A stretch of DNA of 64,000 nt from Amycolatopsis endophytica (GTDB lineage: Bacteria > Actinomycetota > Actinomycetes > Mycobacteriales > Pseudonocardiaceae): NCBI RefSeq assembly GCF_013410405.1, contig NZ_JACCFK010000001.1:3906001-3970000 (forward strand), given 5' to 3'. The number at the start of each line of letters is the position of its first letter. Position 1 is the stretch's first letter. The notes under the pieces are model-generated. The model was not told where the DNA came from. It ran no database searches and saw only the letters and a program-made list of their open reading frames with translations. A program made the position numbers and the translations under genes. Positions 1 through 9,700 of the stretch are shown here, piece after piece.

Positions 1-668
1 GTAACCCGGGGTTAGTGACGCGGGGTGCCGTCCCTGAGTGGGGTGAGGCGCGCGTCATCGCGGCACACCGCGTCGGAGGTGGAAAATTGCTGTTCACGAA
101 CGCGGTCGGGCGAGAATCCACGGCTCGCCAAATCCCACAAGATCGGGGGGTATTAGGCCCTCAAGCCCCACGGTGTCCGCACGGTCGGTACCGGTTTTCC
201 GCTTTGTCCCAGGCTTGTCTGGGCTAAGTGGGTGACGAGCCCGCGGTGCGGGTGGGGGCCGCGCGTAACCAAACCGGGAGGTGGCAGGGCTCTGACGAGC
301 GGTTTCGCGTAAACCCCTTGTGACAACGGGTATTTCCGCAGGTCAGCACACGCGGGTTCGCCGGGCTTCGGGTCAGCCCGTTTGGTGTACGCTTCCTGGG
401 CCACGCTGACTCGCTGTGACTGAGCGTAAACCGGTGTTGTGTGGGGCATCGTGCACACCGCATGATGCACGGCACCGCCGCCGGGGCTCGTCCGGTGAGG
501 CGGCGGGGCGGCCGGGACAGCGCCGTCGGCTGGGGCTGCAGGAGAAGCGACGAGTTCACCCGTGACGAGGAGAGCCATGCGGTTGAGGCCACGCGGCGAA
601 TCCGTACGCTCCGGCACGGGTCCGGCCCGCGGACGCGAACACCAAACGCCGGACAGGGAGTCACCTTC
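1..668. other. Gene-free upstream region of the conservon
   Basis: No open frame with convincing codon bias or a ribosome binding site was found here on either strand. Long frames that cross it are shadows of cvnA. The cvnA promoter probably lies in this stretch, but no clear -35/-10 pair could be fixed. A GGGAG ribosome binding site ends about 8 nt before the GTG at 669. Confidence 0.5.
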
Positions 669-3600
669 GTGACCGTTGCAGGACAGGGCCAAGTGCCTGT
701 GGGACAGCTCCTCGGTCAGCAACCGCCGGAGCCGTCGAAGTGGGCCACGCTCATGAGCTGGCGGGACTGGCGGCTGTCGGCCAAGCTCGCCGCGGTGTCC
801 CTGGTGCCGATCATGATCGCCCTGGTGCTGGGCGGCATCACCATTGGCAACCAGGTCGAGCGTTCCGGCAACTACGAGCGGATGAACCGGCTCGTCGAGC
901 TGAACGGCACGGTCCGCACGCTCGTCGGCGCGCTGCAGCAGGAACGCACCCAGACCACCGCGCTGCTCACCCAGGGCACCGTCGGCAGCTCGCCGCAGCT
1001 CGACGCCGCCCGCCAGGTGGTGGACGCGGCGACCGGCCCGGTCACGAGCGCCGCCGCCCACGCGGCCGACGCCGACGGCGGCATCCGCGGGCCCGCCGAG
1101 GCCGCGACCGCCGCGGTGAGCCGCCTCGGCGAGGTGCGCGGCCAGGTCGGCGAGGGCCGTCTCGACGCGGTGCAGGCACTGGCCGCCTACAGCGAGATGA
1201 CCGATTCGCTGATCGGGCTGGACACCGCGCTGGTCGCGGGCATCGGTGACGACGCCATCGGCGGCACCCCGAGCGCGCTGCACGACCTGATGGTGGTCAA
1301 GGAGGAGACCTCGACCGCCCAGTCGCTGCTCGGCTACGGCATCGCGCGCGGCGCGCTGACCCCGACGCAGCTCAACGACCTGCGCACCGCCGAACTCCGG
1401 CTCGCCGACCGTCTCGTCGACTTCCGCGCCGCGTCCGACTCCGCGCAGGAGTCCCAGTTCGACCGCACCGTGATGGGGCAGGACTTCAACACCCGCAGCC
1501 GGTTGGTCAACGGGGTGCTCGCGGCGGAGGGGTCGTCGGTGCCCAGCGCACTGCGCGGCGTCTCGGCCGAACAGTGGACCGCGGTGTCGGCGTCGGTGAT
1601 CGCCGCGCTGGACACGGTCGGCGACAGCCTCGGCGACCAGCTGGAGACCACCTCGGCCGACCTCGCGGACGACGCGGGCACCGACGCCGGCCTGCTCGCG
1701 GTGCTGCTGTTCGCGGCGCTCGTGGTCACCGCCGCGGTCGTCATCCTGATCACCCGCCAGTTGCTGCACTCGCTGCGGGTGCTGCGGGCGGGCGCGCTCG
1801 ACATCGCGGACCGGCAGCTGCCCGCCGCGGTGCGCAACATCCAGGAGGGCCGCGAGCAGAGCACCGACGTCCAGCCGGTGCAGGTCGGCACGAAGGACGA
1901 GATCGGTGAGGTGGCCAAGGCGTTCGACGAGGTGCACAGCCAGGCGCTGCGCCTCGCGGTCGAGCAGGCCAACATGCGCACCGGGTACAGCAGCGTGTTC
2001 GTCAACCTCTCGCGCCGCAGCCAGAGCCTCGTGCAGCGGCAGCTGCAGCTGATCGAGCGGCTGGAGCGGGACGAGGAGGACGCCGACCAGCTGGCGACGC
2101 TGTTCCAGCTCGACCACCTCGCCACGCGGATGCGGCGCAACAACGAGAACCTGATGGTGCTCTCCGGCGCCGAACCGGGCCGCCGCTCCGGTCAGCCGGT
2201 CTCCACCTCCGACGTCCTGCGCGCCGCGGTGTCGGAGATCGAGCAGTACCAGCGGGTCGTGGTGCAGACGCCGCCGGAGGCGCGGATCGTCGGGTTCGCC
2301 TCCAGCGACCTGATGCGCCTCGTCGCGGAGCTGCTGGACAACGCGACCGCGTTCTCCGCGCCCGAGACGCAGGTGACGGTGACGACCCGGGCTTCGGACC
2401 ACCGTGGCCTGGTCATCGACATCATCGACAAGGGCATCGGCATGAACGAGGCCGAGGTCGCCGAGGCGAACGTCCGGCTGACCGAGGCGGGCACGGTCGA
2501 TCTGGCGACCTCGCGCCGGATGGGCCTGTTCGTGGTCGGCCGCCTCGCCGGACGCCACAACATCGGTGTGGTCCTGCACGGTGGCAAGGACATCGTGGGT
2601 GTGCGCGCGACCGTGACGGTTCCCGCGGACCTGGTGATGGACCTGCCCGCGCCCGCTCCGGCCCCCGCGCTGCCGCAGCCGGAACCGGGCCTGCCGCGGC
2701 GGCGCACGGTCAACGGTGCCGGGCGCCCGGGTGGCATCGCGGGCTTCGGTGACCTGCCGACGCCGGGTGACGGCGCGAACGCCCCGTCGTCGTGGGCGCA
2801 GAACGGGCACTCCGGGGTGCTGCCCCCGCGGCCGCCGTCGGACCTGGAGATCTCTGGTACGGCGCTGTTCACGCCGTTGCCGTCGGAGGAGGGGGAGCCG
2901 CCGTCGCAGCCGCTGCCCGAGGCGCCCGTTCCCGAGGCGCCCGCTCCCGAGGATCCCGCCGCGGAGGTCGCTGACACTGAGTCAGCTGAGTCCGGTGAGC
3001 TGCCCAGTGGCAAGGCGTTGTTCACGGCCAACAGCAGCCCGTTGTCGGACTGGTGGAGCTCGGCCGCGAACGAGCCGAAGCCGGCCACTCCGCCGCCGTC
3101 GCGTCGCGAGACGACGCCGATCTTCGACGAGACTCTGTCGGCGTGGTTCCGCAGCGACGACCCGCCCCCCGCGAAGACGACCGGTTCGTCGTCGGAGTCC
3201 ACTTCGGACGAGACGGCGGGCGGCAAGGCCACCAGCGGCTGGGACTTCGCGGCCGACGAGAGCTTCCGCGCTGTCCAGGCCAGGTCGCAGGTGGAGCCGA
3301 AGAGCTTCACCGACGCCGGCCTGCCCAAGCGCCGCCGTGGCGAGCAGTTGCTGCCCGGCAGCGCGAATGGCGACGCCGCGGCGCCCGCCCCGAAGCGGGA
3401 GCTGCCCACCCGCGACCCGGCTGATGTCCGTGGCCGCCTGAGCAGCTTCCAGCACGGGGTGAACCGGGCCCGGCACGCCAAGCGCGCCGAGACCGCGCCC
3501 GAGGGAGCCGCCGCACAGCCCGGTGCTTCGAGTGCTGAGGTGCCGGAAAGCGCTTCGCGGGCGGAGAGCGCGCCTCAGGCTCAGCCGGAAGCCGCTTCCC

Positions 3601-4883
3601 GGACGGAGAGCGGCCTGCCCCGGCGCCAGCCGCGGCCCGGTGCGGAGAGTGCCGCGCGGTCCGCTGGCGAAAGCGCTCCGCAGGGCGAGGACTTGCCGCA
3701 GCGGGAGCCGTCGGTGCAGGGTGCGGCCGAAGGCGCCGAGCAGGCCAAGGAGGTCGGCGAGAGCGCTGCGCAGGGCGAGGGCTTGCCCCGGCGGCAAGCT
3801 CGGCCCGGTGCGGAGAGTGCCGCGCAGGCCGCTGGCGAAAGCGCTGCGCGGAGTGAGGGCCTGCCGCAGCGGCAGCCGCGGCCCGGTGCGGAGAGTGCTG
3901 CGCAGGCCAAGGAGGGCGCTGCGCGGAGTGAGGGTCTGCCGCAGCGGCAGCCGCGCTCTGGAGCGGAAGGTGCTGCCCCGGCTGCGTCCTCGGAGTCCGG
4001 TTTGCCGCAGCGTCGGCCTGCCGCCGAGGCTCCGCAACTGGACAGTGGGCTCCCGCAGCGTCGTCCGAAGCCGTCCGCGGGGGCGCAGCCCGAGGGCGGT
4101 CTGCCTCAGCCTTCGCCGCGGACCGCGGATGCCTCTTCGGACAGCGGCCTGCCCCGGCGCCGTCCGAAGGCCGAGGGCGCGCAGCCGGAATCGGGTCTGC
4201 CGCAGCGGCAGCCGAAGGGTGCGCGGCCGGAAGAACCCGGCCCGCGTCAGCCGGAGGCGGGCGAACAGCCTTCCACCCAGCCGCAAGCCGCCCAGGCCGA
4301 GCCCACTCAACCACAGCCCGAGCCCACCTCGCCGCAGGCGGAGACCGCGCTGCCCCGTCGCGAGCCGGAATCCGGCCTGCCCCAGCGGCGGCCCCGCCCC
4401 GAGACCGCTGCCGGTCTGCCCCAGCGGCAGGCCAGGCCCGCGGCCGAGACCGGTGCCGGGTTGTTCCAGCACGCCGCGCCGGAGCCGGGCACTGGCCTGT
4501 TCGCGCGGCCGGGCGCGGACCAGCGTCCGGCGCGTCCACAGCCGGACCAGGAGACCCCGCAGCCCCGCCGCGAACCGGCGGAAGGGGAGGGGGCCTGGTC
4601 GTTCGCCACGGACGAGAGCTGGGCCGCCGTCCAGACCGTGTCCTCGTCGTCCCCGTCGAGCTTCACGTCCGCGGGGCTGCCCAAACGGCGCCGCGGCGAG
4701 CAACTGCTGCCCGGCAGCGCCCTGTCGCCCCAGAACGCCGCCACCCCGGCGGCGCCCAGGACACGGCGTGACCCGCAGGATGTGCGCGGCAGGCTGAGCA
4801 GTTTCCAGCAAGGTGTTCAGCGTGGAAGGCACCGGACCGCTCAGTCCGCCGATCCCGAACAAGGAACCATGGAGGGTGAATGA
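669..4883 (+). CDS. cvnA: Conservon sensor histidine kinase-like protein CvnA (NIT-HAMP-HATPase, long Pro/Ala/Glu tail)
   Basis: This 1404-residue membrane protein is the kinase-like component of a conservon, thought to act with CvnB-D in a G-protein-like signalling complex at the membrane. A first membrane segment lies near residues 28-52, followed by a helical extracytoplasmic NIT-type sensor region, a second segment near 340-364, and a HAMP-like linker. A degenerate dimerisation helix carries the sequence FQLDHLATRMRR, and the HATPase domain shows LLDNATAFS and DKGIGM at about 548-657. The kinase activity of such proteins is doubtful. The GTG at 669 was chosen because GGGAG precedes it; an in-frame start at 441 would add residues without a binding site. 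The C-terminal half is low complexity, with many GLPQRQP-like repeats and an approximately 85-residue module present twice (residues about 857-940 and 1309-1394). It overlaps cvnB by 4 nt. Confidence 0.88.
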   Translation: MTVAGQGQVPVGQLLGQQPPEPSKWATLMSWRDWRLSAKLAAVSLVPIMIALVLGGITIGNQVERSGNYERMNRLVELNGTVRTLVGALQQERTQTTALLTQGTVGSSPQLDAARQVVDAATGPVTSAAAHAADADGGIRGPAEAATAAVSRLGEVRGQVGEGRLDAVQALAAYSEMTDSLIGLDTALVAGIGDDAIGGTPSALHDLMVVKEETSTAQSLLGYGIARGALTPTQLNDLRTAELRLADRLVDFRAASDSAQESQFDRTVMGQDFNTRSRLVNGVLAAEGSSVPSALRGVSAEQWTAVSASVIAALDTVGDSLGDQLETTSADLADDAGTDAGLLAVLLFAALVVTAAVVILITRQLLHSLRVLRAGALDIADRQLPAAVRNIQEGREQSTDVQPVQVGTKDEIGEVAKAFDEVHSQALRLAVEQANMRTGYSSVFVNLSRRSQSLVQRQLQLIERLERDEEDADQLATLFQLDHLATRMRRNNENLMVLSGAEPGRRSGQPVSTSDVLRAAVSEIEQYQRVVVQTPPEARIVGFASSDLMRLVAELLDNATAFSAPETQVTVTTRASDHRGLVIDIIDKGIGMNEAEVAEANVRLTEAGTVDLATSRRMGLFVVGRLAGRHNIGVVLHGGKDIVGVRATVTVPADLVMDLPAPAPAPALPQPEPGLPRRRTVNGAGRPGGIAGFGDLPTPGDGANAPSSWAQNGHSGVLPPRPPSDLEISGTALFTPLPSEEGEPPSQPLPEAPVPEAPAPEDPAAEVADTESAESGELPSGKALFTANSSPLSDWWSSAANEPKPATPPPSRRETTPIFDETLSAWFRSDDPPPAKTTGSSSESTSDETAGGKATSGWDFAADESFRAVQARSQVEPKSFTDAGLPKRRRGEQLLPGSANGDAAAPAPKRELPTRDPADVRGRLSSFQHGVNRARHAKRAETAPEGAAAQPGASSAEVPESASRAESAPQAQPEAASRTESGLPRRQPRPGAESAARSAGESAPQGEDLPQREPSVQGAAEGAEQAKEVGESAAQGEGLPRRQARPGAESAAQAAGESAARSEGLPQRQPRPGAESAAQAKEGAARSEGLPQRQPRSGAEGAAPAASSESGLPQRRPAAEAPQLDSGLPQRRPKPSAGAQPEGGLPQPSPRTADASSDSGLPRRRPKAEGAQPESGLPQRQPKGARPEEPGPRQPEAGEQPSTQPQAAQAEPTQPQPEPTSPQAETALPRREPESGLPQRRPRPETAAGLPQRQARPAAETGAGLFQHAAPEPGTGLFARPGADQRPARPQPDQETPQPRREPAEGEGAWSFATDESWAAVQTVSSSSPSSFTSAGLPKRRRGEQLLPGSALSPQNAATPAAPRTRRDPQDVRGRLSSFQQGVQRGRHRTAQSADPEQGTMEGE

Positions 4884-5320
4884 CCACGCCGCAGCCACAG
4901 AACCAGTTCGGATGGCTGGTCAATGATTTCGCCGAGCGTGTGCCTGGGGTGGCGCACGCGGTGGTCGTTTCGGCCGACGGCCTGCTGCTCACCGCGTCGA
5001 ACCGGTTGCCGCTCGACCGCGCCGACCAGCTCGCCGCGGTCGCTTCCGGGCTCGTCAGCCTGACCCAGGGCGCGGCGCGGTGCTTCGAGGCGGGCGCGGT
5101 CAACGAGACCGTCGTGGAGATGGAACTCGGGATCATGGTCCTGATGTCCATCAGCGATGGGTCGTGCCTCGCCGTCCTCGCCGCCCCGAACTGCGACATC
5201 GGCCAGGTCGCCTATGAGATGACCATGCTGGTCGACCGGGTGGGCCAGATCCTCACCCCCGAACTGCGGGCTCAGCTGCAGGGTGCCGCCGGTGCCCTGA
5301 TCGGCGAACCGGTGGGATGA
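4880..5320 (+). CDS. cvnB: Roadblock/LC7 domain protein CvnB
   Basis: This 146-residue cytoplasmic protein belongs to the roadblock/LC7 family, whose members regulate small GTPases of the MglA/CvnD type. The domain fills most of the length, with the typical opening (FAERVPGVAHAVVVSADGLL), a central DRADQLAAVASGL helix, and a closing helix before ILTPELRAQLQG. The ATG overlaps the cvnA stop as ATGA, which implies translational coupling. cvnC follows after 7 nt. In characterised conservons CvnB interacts with CvnA and with the GTPase; that role here is inferred from gene order and family. Confidence 0.9.
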   Translation: MTTPQPQNQFGWLVNDFAERVPGVAHAVVVSADGLLLTASNRLPLDRADQLAAVASGLVSLTQGAARCFEAGAVNETVVEMELGIMVLMSISDGSCLAVLAAPNCDIGQVAYEMTMLVDRVGQILTPELRAQLQGAAGALIGEPVG

Positions 5321-5327
5321 TGCCGAC

Positions 5328-6014
5328 ATGACCACGGGACCCGAGAGTGGCTCCCCGTCCGGCGGCGAACCGGAGCCGACGTTCGCCGACGTGATGAACA
5401 GCTTCAGCCTGGACTCCGGGCGGGGCCGCCGGAAGCGCAAGAAGTCGCGCGAACCGGAACCCGAGACCCCGGCGGCCGAAGCTGACCAGGCACCGGCCCC
5501 GCAGCCCCCGCCGTCACCGTCGCCCGCTCCACCGCAGGCGCGGCCGGGCGGCCTGTTCGACTCCTCGCCGGGCAGCGGGTTCTTCGACCCCGTGCAGCCC
5601 GCGCAACCGCCCCGGCCCATGCCGTCGCGGCGCGAGGAGCCCGAGACCCACCCCGCCGAGGAAACCTCCGTGGTGCGCCCCTACGCGCTCACCGGCGGCC
5701 GCACCAAGGCACGGGTCTCCCTGGAACTCGAGACGCTGATCTCGGTCCAGGACGCCGTCCTCGCCCGGCTCGACGCCGGAGCGCTGACGGTGCAGTTCGA
5801 GCACCGCTCGATCATGGAAGAATGTCGGACACCGCGGTCGGTCGCGGAGATCGCAGCGCTGCTGCGGGTCCCGATCGGCGTGGCCAGAGTCCTGATCAGC
5901 GATGCCGCGGATGCCGGCCTGGTCACCGTGCACCGCACGATGTCGACCAACGACGACGCCGAGGCGCATCTGATGTTGATGGAAAGGGTGTTGAGTGGAC
6001 TCCGTCGGCTTTAA
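5328..6014 (+). CDS. cvnC: DUF742 protein CvnC
   Basis: This 228-residue protein has a disordered, charged and proline-rich N-terminal half (about residues 1-115). A DUF742 domain follows, starting at SVVRPYALTGGRTKA and running to the C-terminus (RVLSGLRRL). DUF742 proteins are the third component of conservons and are predicted to carry a winged-helix-like fold; their biochemical role is unsettled. The ATG lies 7 nt after cvnB, and the gene ends inside cvnD with a 20-nt overlap, so the four cvn genes form one operon. The N-terminal linker is longer than the minimal domain needs, echoing the long tail of the partner CvnA. Confidence 0.88.
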   Translation: MTTGPESGSPSGGEPEPTFADVMNSFSLDSGRGRRKRKKSREPEPETPAAEADQAPAPQPPPSPSPAPPQARPGGLFDSSPGSGFFDPVQPAQPPRPMPSRREEPETHPAEETSVVRPYALTGGRTKARVSLELETLISVQDAVLARLDAGALTVQFEHRSIMEECRTPRSVAEIAALLRVPIGVARVLISDAADAGLVTVHRTMSTNDDAEAHLMLMERVLSGLRRL

Positions 6015-6606
6015 GGCACCGCGGCAGACCGCGCCGCAGACCATGACCTCGGCGAAGATCGTCGTCGCCGGTGGTTTCGGTGCCGGCAAGACCACCTTCG
6101 TCGGCTCGGTCTCCGAGATCGTGCCGCTCACCACCGAGGCGATGATGACCGACGCGAGCCGCGGCATCGACAACCTCGACCAGACACCCAACAAGGCCAC
6201 CACGACCGTGGCCATGGACTTCGGCCGCGTGTCCCTGGACAGCGACCTGATCCTGTACCTGTTCGGTACGCCGGGGCAGCAGCGGTTCTGGTTCATGTGG
6301 GACGACCTGGTGAAGGGCGCGATCGGCGCCGTGGTGCTCGCGGACACGCGGCGGCTGGCGGACTCGTTCGCGCCGGTCGACTTCTTCGAGGACCGCAGGC
6401 TGCCCTACATCATCGGCGTGAACACGTTCGACGGTGAGGTGCACCACGAGCTCGGCGACGTGCGTGAAGCGCTCGCGATCGACGAGAGCATCCCGATCGT
6501 GCGCTGCGACGCACGTGACCGCGAGTCGACCAAGCAGACGCTGATCACGCTGGTCGAGTACGCGATGCGGCAGTGGATCGCCATGCGGTCCGCCAACGCG
6601 CGCTGA
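5995..6606 (+). CDS. cvnD: Conservon small GTPase CvnD (MglA-like)
   Basis: This 203-residue protein is a P-loop GTPase of the ATP/GTP-binding CvnD family. The Walker A/G1 motif is GGFGAGKTT (about residues 26-34), G3 is seen in LFGTPGQQRF, and the G4 region reads GVNTFDG rather than the usual NKxD, as is common in this family. It should switch between GDP and GTP forms under control of CvnB and CvnA. The GTG start at 5995 lies inside the end of cvnC. The gene closes the cvn operon; a hairpin with a short T run follows. No CvnE-type P450 gene is attached. Confidence 0.9.
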   Translation: MDSVGFKAPRQTAPQTMTSAKIVVAGGFGAGKTTFVGSVSEIVPLTTEAMMTDASRGIDNLDQTPNKATTTVAMDFGRVSLDSDLILYLFGTPGQQRFWFMWDDLVKGAIGAVVLADTRRLADSFAPVDFFEDRRLPYIIGVNTFDGEVHHELGDVREALAIDESIPIVRCDARDRESTKQTLITLVEYAMRQWIAMRSANAR

Positions 6607-6618
6607 CGAGGTAGTTCG

Positions 6619-6671
6619 AAGGGAGTGCCGGACGGGGGCCCGGCACCACACGATCGGCCGACGCTCCCTTT
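6619..6671 (+). terminator. Probable terminator after cvnD
   Basis: A two-part hairpin: the outer arms AAGGGAG (6619-6625) and CTCCCTTT (6664-6671) enclose an inner stem GTGCCGG (6625-6631) with CCGGCAC (6640-6646). It starts 13 nt after the cvnD stop and ends in a short T run. Intrinsic termination is inferred. Confidence 0.55.
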
Positions 6672-6728
6672 GTGCTGCCCGCGCAGCGTCTGAATCGTTA
6701 CCGTCCCATGGTGGATGTCGCCGCGGTC

Positions 6729-6763
6729 ATACTTGGGTTTGCAATAGTAGGAAGCCCAAGTAT
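6729..6763 (+). promoter_or_regulatory. Perfect 9-bp inverted repeat upstream of icmF
   Basis: ATACTTGGG (6729-6737) is repeated inverted as CCCAAGTAT (6755-6763) with a 17-nt AT-richer spacer, ending 9 nt before the icmF start codon. It may be an operator for a dimeric regulator. Because T residues 6763-6767 follow the right arm, it could also act as an attenuator hairpin in the icmF leader. Confidence 0.5.
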
Positions 6764-6772
6764 TTTTGAGGG

Positions 6773-9700
6773 ATGAACGCCTCACTGCACCGCCCCGTGC
6801 ACCCCGTGCGGTTCGTGACCGCGTCGAGCCTGTTCGACGGGCACGACGCCTCGATCAACATCATGCGGCGCATCCTGCAGTCCCAGGGTGCGGAGGTCGT
6901 CCACCTCGGGCACAACCGGTCGGTGGACGAGGTCGTCACGGCCGCGATCAGCGAGGACGCCCACGGCGTCGCGATCAGCGCCTACCAGGGCGGTCACGTC
7001 GAGTACTTCAGCTACCTCGTCGAGCTGCTGAACGAGCGCGGCGCCGGGCACATCAAGGTGTACGGCGGCGGGGGCGGCGTCATCGTGCGCGAGGAGATCG
7101 AGCTGCTGCACTCGCGCGGGGTCGCCCGGATCTTCTCCCCGGACGACGGCCTCCAGCTGGGGCTGCCCGGGATGATCAACCTGATGATCTCCGAGTGCGA
7201 CTACGACCTGGCGGAGGTGTCCGCGGGGCCGGACGAGAAGCTCCTGTCCGGTGACGTGCCCGCGCTGGCGCGGTTCATCACGCAGCTGCAGGCGGGCAGC
7301 GTGTCCGAGGACCGCCTGGCCCGCGTCACCGAGGCGGCCAAGGCGCGCCCGGTGCCGGTCCTGGGCATCACCGGCACCGGTGGTTCGGGCAAATCGTCGC
7401 TGACCGACGAGCTGCTCCGGCGGTTCCGGCTGGACCAGGAGGACAAGCTGCGGATCGCCGTCCTCGCGGTCGACCCGACGCGGCGGCGGGGCGGCGGCGC
7501 GCTGCTGGGCGACCGGATCCGGATGAACGGCCTGGACGGGGCGCAGGTCTACTTCCGGTCGATGGCCACTCGCGGGGCGAGCGGGGAGGTGCCGGAGGGC
7601 CTGGACGAGGCCGTGCTGGCGTGCCGGGCCGCTGGCTACGACCTGGTGGTCGTCGAGACGCCGGGCATCGGGCAGGGTGACGCCGGGATCGTGGACCACG
7701 TCGACTACTCGCTGTACGTGATGACGCCGGAGTTCGGTGCCGCGTCGCAGCTGGAGAAGATCGACATGCTCGACTTCGCCGACGCGGTGGCGATCAACAA
7801 GTTCGAGCGCCGCGGCGCCGAGGACGCCCGTCGCGACGTGGCCCGGCAGCTGGTGCGCAACCGCGAGGAGTTCGGGGCCTCGCCGGAGGACATGCCGGTG
7901 TTCGGGACGAGCGCGGCGCGTTTCAACGACGACGGTGTGACCGCGCTGTACCAGTTCCTGCGTGACGAGCTGGCCGAGCGCGGCCTGTCGGTGTCGGCTG
8001 GCCAGCTGCCGAAGGCCGACACGAAGACGTCCACGGGCGCGTCGGTCGTCATCCCGGCCGCGCGTGAGCGCTACCTGGCCGACATCGCCGCCACCGTGCG
8101 CGGCTACCACGAGAAGACGCGCGAGCAGGTCGCTGCGGTCCGCAAGGTGGACCACTTCCGCGCCGCGAAGGACGCTCTGGCCGCGGAAGGCGCGGACACG
8201 CAGGCGATCGAGAGTCTGCTGACGACGGCTGAGTCCGAAGTGGACTCCTCGGTGGCCGGTCTGCTGGAGCGCTGGGCGGAACTGTCCGAGTCCTACCGGC
8301 AGGAGGAACTGGTCGTCCGCATCCGGGACAAGGAGCTGCGCACCCAGCTGTGGCGGGAAACCCTGTCCGGCAACCGGATACCGCGGGTGGCGCTGCCACG
8401 GTACGGCGACCGCGGCGAGCTGTTGTCGTTCCTGCGCCGTGAGCACCTGCCCGGCTACTTCCCCTACACCGCGGGCGTTTTCCCGTTCAAGCGGGAGGGT
8501 GAGGACCCGGCGCGCATGTTCGCCGGCGAGGGTGACGCGTTCCGCACCAACCGCCGGTTCAAGTACCTGTCGTCCGATTCGGACGCCAAACGGCTGTCCA
8601 CCGCGTTCGACTCGGTGACGCTGTACGGTCACGATCCGGCGACGCGCCCGGACATCTACGGCAAGGTCGGCACCTCCGGGGTGTCGATCGCGACGCTGGA
8701 GGACATGCGGGCGCTCTACGACGGGTTCGACCTCACGTCACCGTCCACTTCGGTCTCCATGACAATCAACGGCCCCGCGCCGACGCTCCTGGCGTTCTTC
8801 CTCAACACCGCGATCGACCAGCGGATGGAGGCGTTCCGCGCGGAGAAGGGCCGCGAGCCGACGGCGGAGGAGGCCCACGACCTGCGTGAGTGGACGCTGC
8901 GCAACGTGCGTGGCACGGTGCAGGCCGACATCCTCAAGGAGGACCAGGGCCAGAACACCTGCATCTTCTCCACCGAGTTCAGCCTGCGCATGATGGCCGA
9001 CATCCAGGAGTGGTTCATCGAGCACGGGGTGCGCAACTTCTACTCGGTGTCGATCTCCGGCTACCACATCGCCGAGGCCGGGGCGAACCCGATCTCGCAG
9101 CTGGCGTTCACGCTGGCCAACGGGTTCACCTACGTCGAGTCCTACCTCAACCGCGGTATGGACGTCGACGACTTCGCGCCCAACCTGTCGTTCTTCTTCT
9201 CCAACGGGATGGACGCGGAGTACTCGGTGCTGGGCCGCGTCGCGCGGCGCATCTGGGCGGTGGCGATGAAGGAGCGCTACGGGGCCAACGAGCGGTCGCA
9301 GAAGCTCAAGTACCACGTGCAGACCTCTGGCCGGTCGCTGCACGCGCAGGAGATGAGCTTCAACGACATCCGCACCACGCTACAGGCACTGTGCGCGCTG
9401 TACGACAACGCGAACTCGTTGCACACCAACGCTTTCGACGAGGCCATTACGACGCCGACGGAGAGTTCGGTGCGCCGCGCGATGGCCATCCAGATGATCA
9501 TCAACAAGGAGTGGGGCCTGTCGAAGAACGAGAACCCGTTGCAGGGCTCGTTCGTCATCGACGAGCTGACCGATCTGGTGGAGGAGGCCGTACTGGCCGA
9601 GTTCGACCGGATGGCCGAGCGCGGCGGCGTGCTGGGCGCGATGGAAACCGGGTACCAGCGCGGCAAGATCCAGGACGAGTCGATGCTGTACGAGCGGCTC

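Noticed and set aside
153..2810. Long minus-strand frame opposite cvnA (885 residues)
   Set aside because: Arginine/histidine-rich shadow of the cvnA reading frame with no start signal and no recognisable domain; typical of GC-rich antisense frames.
2982..4898. Minus-strand frame opposite the CvnA tail (638 residues)
   Set aside because: It mirrors the repeats of the cvnA tail; the composition follows from the repeat on the other strand.
6782..8632. Minus-strand frame opposite icmF
   Set aside because: Shadow of a highly conserved gene; no ribosome binding site or domain.
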